From: Paenibacillus macerans
Lineage (GTDB): Bacteria > Bacillota > Bacilli > Paenibacillales > Paenibacillaceae
Direction of reading: 5' to 3'
Length of the DNA: 64,000 bases
Assembly: GCF_023715465.1 (NCBI RefSeq)
Contig: NZ_JAMBOE010000004.1
Location: forward strand, 124,001-188,000
Position numbers and translations under genes: made by a program. Of this stretch, positions 63,513 to 64,000 are shown piece after piece. Position 1 is the stretch's first letter. Each line of letters starts with the position of its first letter. The notes beneath the pieces are model-generated. The model ran no database searches. It had not been told where the DNA came from and worked only from the letters and a program-made list of their open reading frames with translations.

Positions 63513-63642
63513 CTGACGCAACCTTTCTATAGTTAAAATAAGCGATAATTAACGAAACATTATAGGAGCCAGATAACCTTTCCTTGGCCGGATAAGCCCG
63601 GAATAATCTTTCTTTTATTCTAACGGAAAATGTCACGTCTGT

Positions 63643-63673
63643 TTTTGCACTATATTCTATTTCTTTTGCACTA
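63643..63673 (-). promoter_or_regulatory. Direct repeat upstream of gltB
   Basis: TAGTGCAAAA occurs twice on the minus strand (63673-63664 and 63652-63643), exactly 21 bases apart, two helical turns. It lies about 130-160 bases above the gltB start and could bind a regulator. No clear -35/-10 pair was assigned. The 320-base gap 63513-63832 otherwise holds only the terminator at 63763. Confidence 0.4.
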
Positions 63674-63762
63674 TTGATTATATTTTTCAGGGAATTTATC
63701 CGCTGCTTTCCGCGAAAGCGTTCTTACGTATGCAGGATATTCATCCGGTGTGAAAATCAGCC

Positions 63763-63800
63763 AAAAAAAATCCGCCCCCGGTGACGTCCCGGGAACGGAT
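63763..63800 (-). terminator. Terminator of the gene at the right edge
   Basis: On the minus strand ATCCGTTCCCGG pairs with CCGGGGGCGGAT, followed by eight T. Confidence 0.85.
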
Positions 63801-63832
63801 GGCGATCGGCGATTATAACGAGCTTGCCTGTC

Positions 63833-64000
63833 TTACTTTACCGGCGAAAGCCCGCTTGCCAAAAAGTCGCGGATGAAATTTTTGATCTGGTCTTTGCTGA
63901 GCGGTTTATGCGCTTTGTTCCAATCCGATGTAAGCGTGATATACAGCTTGAACACCACGAACGAAACGAGCTTCGGGTCGAAATCGCGAATCTCTTTCCT
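63833..64000 (-). CDS. Partial protein, possible TetR-family C-terminus
   Basis: The last 55 residues of a protein running off the right edge. The visible sequence, from KEIRDFDPKLVSFVVFKLYITL to FIRDFLASGLSPVK, is helical and resembles the C-terminal ligand domain of TetR-type regulators. The DNA-binding part is outside the window, so this is tentative. It ends 33 bases before a strong terminator. Confidence 0.5.
   Translation of the reverse strand, partial: RKEIRDFDPKLVSFVVFKLYITLTSDWNKAHKPLSKDQIKNFIRDFLASGLSPVK

Overview
The window is a chromosomal segment from a low-GC-lineage Gram-positive bacterium with a moderately GC-rich genome, most likely Paenibacillus or a close relative. Evidence for this: strong AGGAGG-type ribosome binding sites, CIRCE-controlled groES-groEL, a ydiF-type ABC-F gene next to moaC/tat genes, the tsaE-tsaB-rimI-tsaD cluster, GbsR-type control of a glycine betaine transporter, lipobox lipoproteins and a LexA (DinR-type) SOS box. 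No rRNA, tRNA, CRISPR array or prophage was recognised.

Layout. 1-8.4 kb: end of an MFS exporter, an amino-acid permease, a large membrane-anchored alpha/beta hydrolase, then a GbsR-like repressor divergent from an opuAA-opuAB-opuAC compatible-solute ABC operon. 8.5-10.5 kb: a YjfB-like small protein behind a possible sigma-D promoter, a secreted unknown protein and a small coiled-coil protein. 10.8-17.9 kb: a leftward seven-gene operon, peptide-type ABC importer (binding protein, two permeases, two ATPases) plus a class V aminotransferase and a prolidase-like amidohydrolase. 18.2-23.6 kb: adaptor protein, RND pump and TetR regulator with a well-formed promoter and a candidate operator. 23.7-27.7 kb: nosD-nosL-nosY-nosF plus a ResA/TlpA-type thioredoxin, without nosZ. 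28-29.2 kb: an IS1595-like transposase-derived gene that has lost recognisable catalytic residues and sits behind a textbook promoter and a perfect SOS box. 30-38 kb: groEL, groES (separated by a MITE-like insertion), tatC, tatA, moaB, moaC, 5-formyl-THF cyclo-ligase, and a ydiF-type ABC-F ATPase followed by a dense DnaA-box cluster. 38-45 kb: lipoprotein, cysteine synthase, rhodanese, AAC(3)-like acetyltransferase, DUF6157-like and VanW-like genes, and a first M23 peptidase-bactofilin pair. 45-48 kb: the tRNA t6A genes tsaD, tsaB, tsaE with rimI. 49-52.6 kb: an NHEJ locus with ku and a LigD split into separate ligase and polymerase genes. 52.6-58.3 kb: cardiolipin synthase, a second M23-bactofilin pair, an ABC-2 exporter and a Vsr/DUF559-like nuclease with a winged helix. 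58.9-63.5 kb: glutamate synthase large subunit. The window closes with the C-terminus of a possible TetR regulator.

The most unusual signals are non-coding. (1) Six intergenic elements share one architecture: short units of about 24 nt in a row of four (three in one case), spaced about 50 / 60 / 50 bp. Units are alike inside an element but differ between elements. (2) At least eight DnaA-box-like 9-mers, five of them exact TTATNCACA, lie within 250 bp after the ABC-F gene, far from any dnaA. (3) A LexA box controls a transposase-derived gene. (4) A 41-bp tandem array separates convergent ku and ligD. Coordinates and spacings were read by eye; no database or folding program was used.
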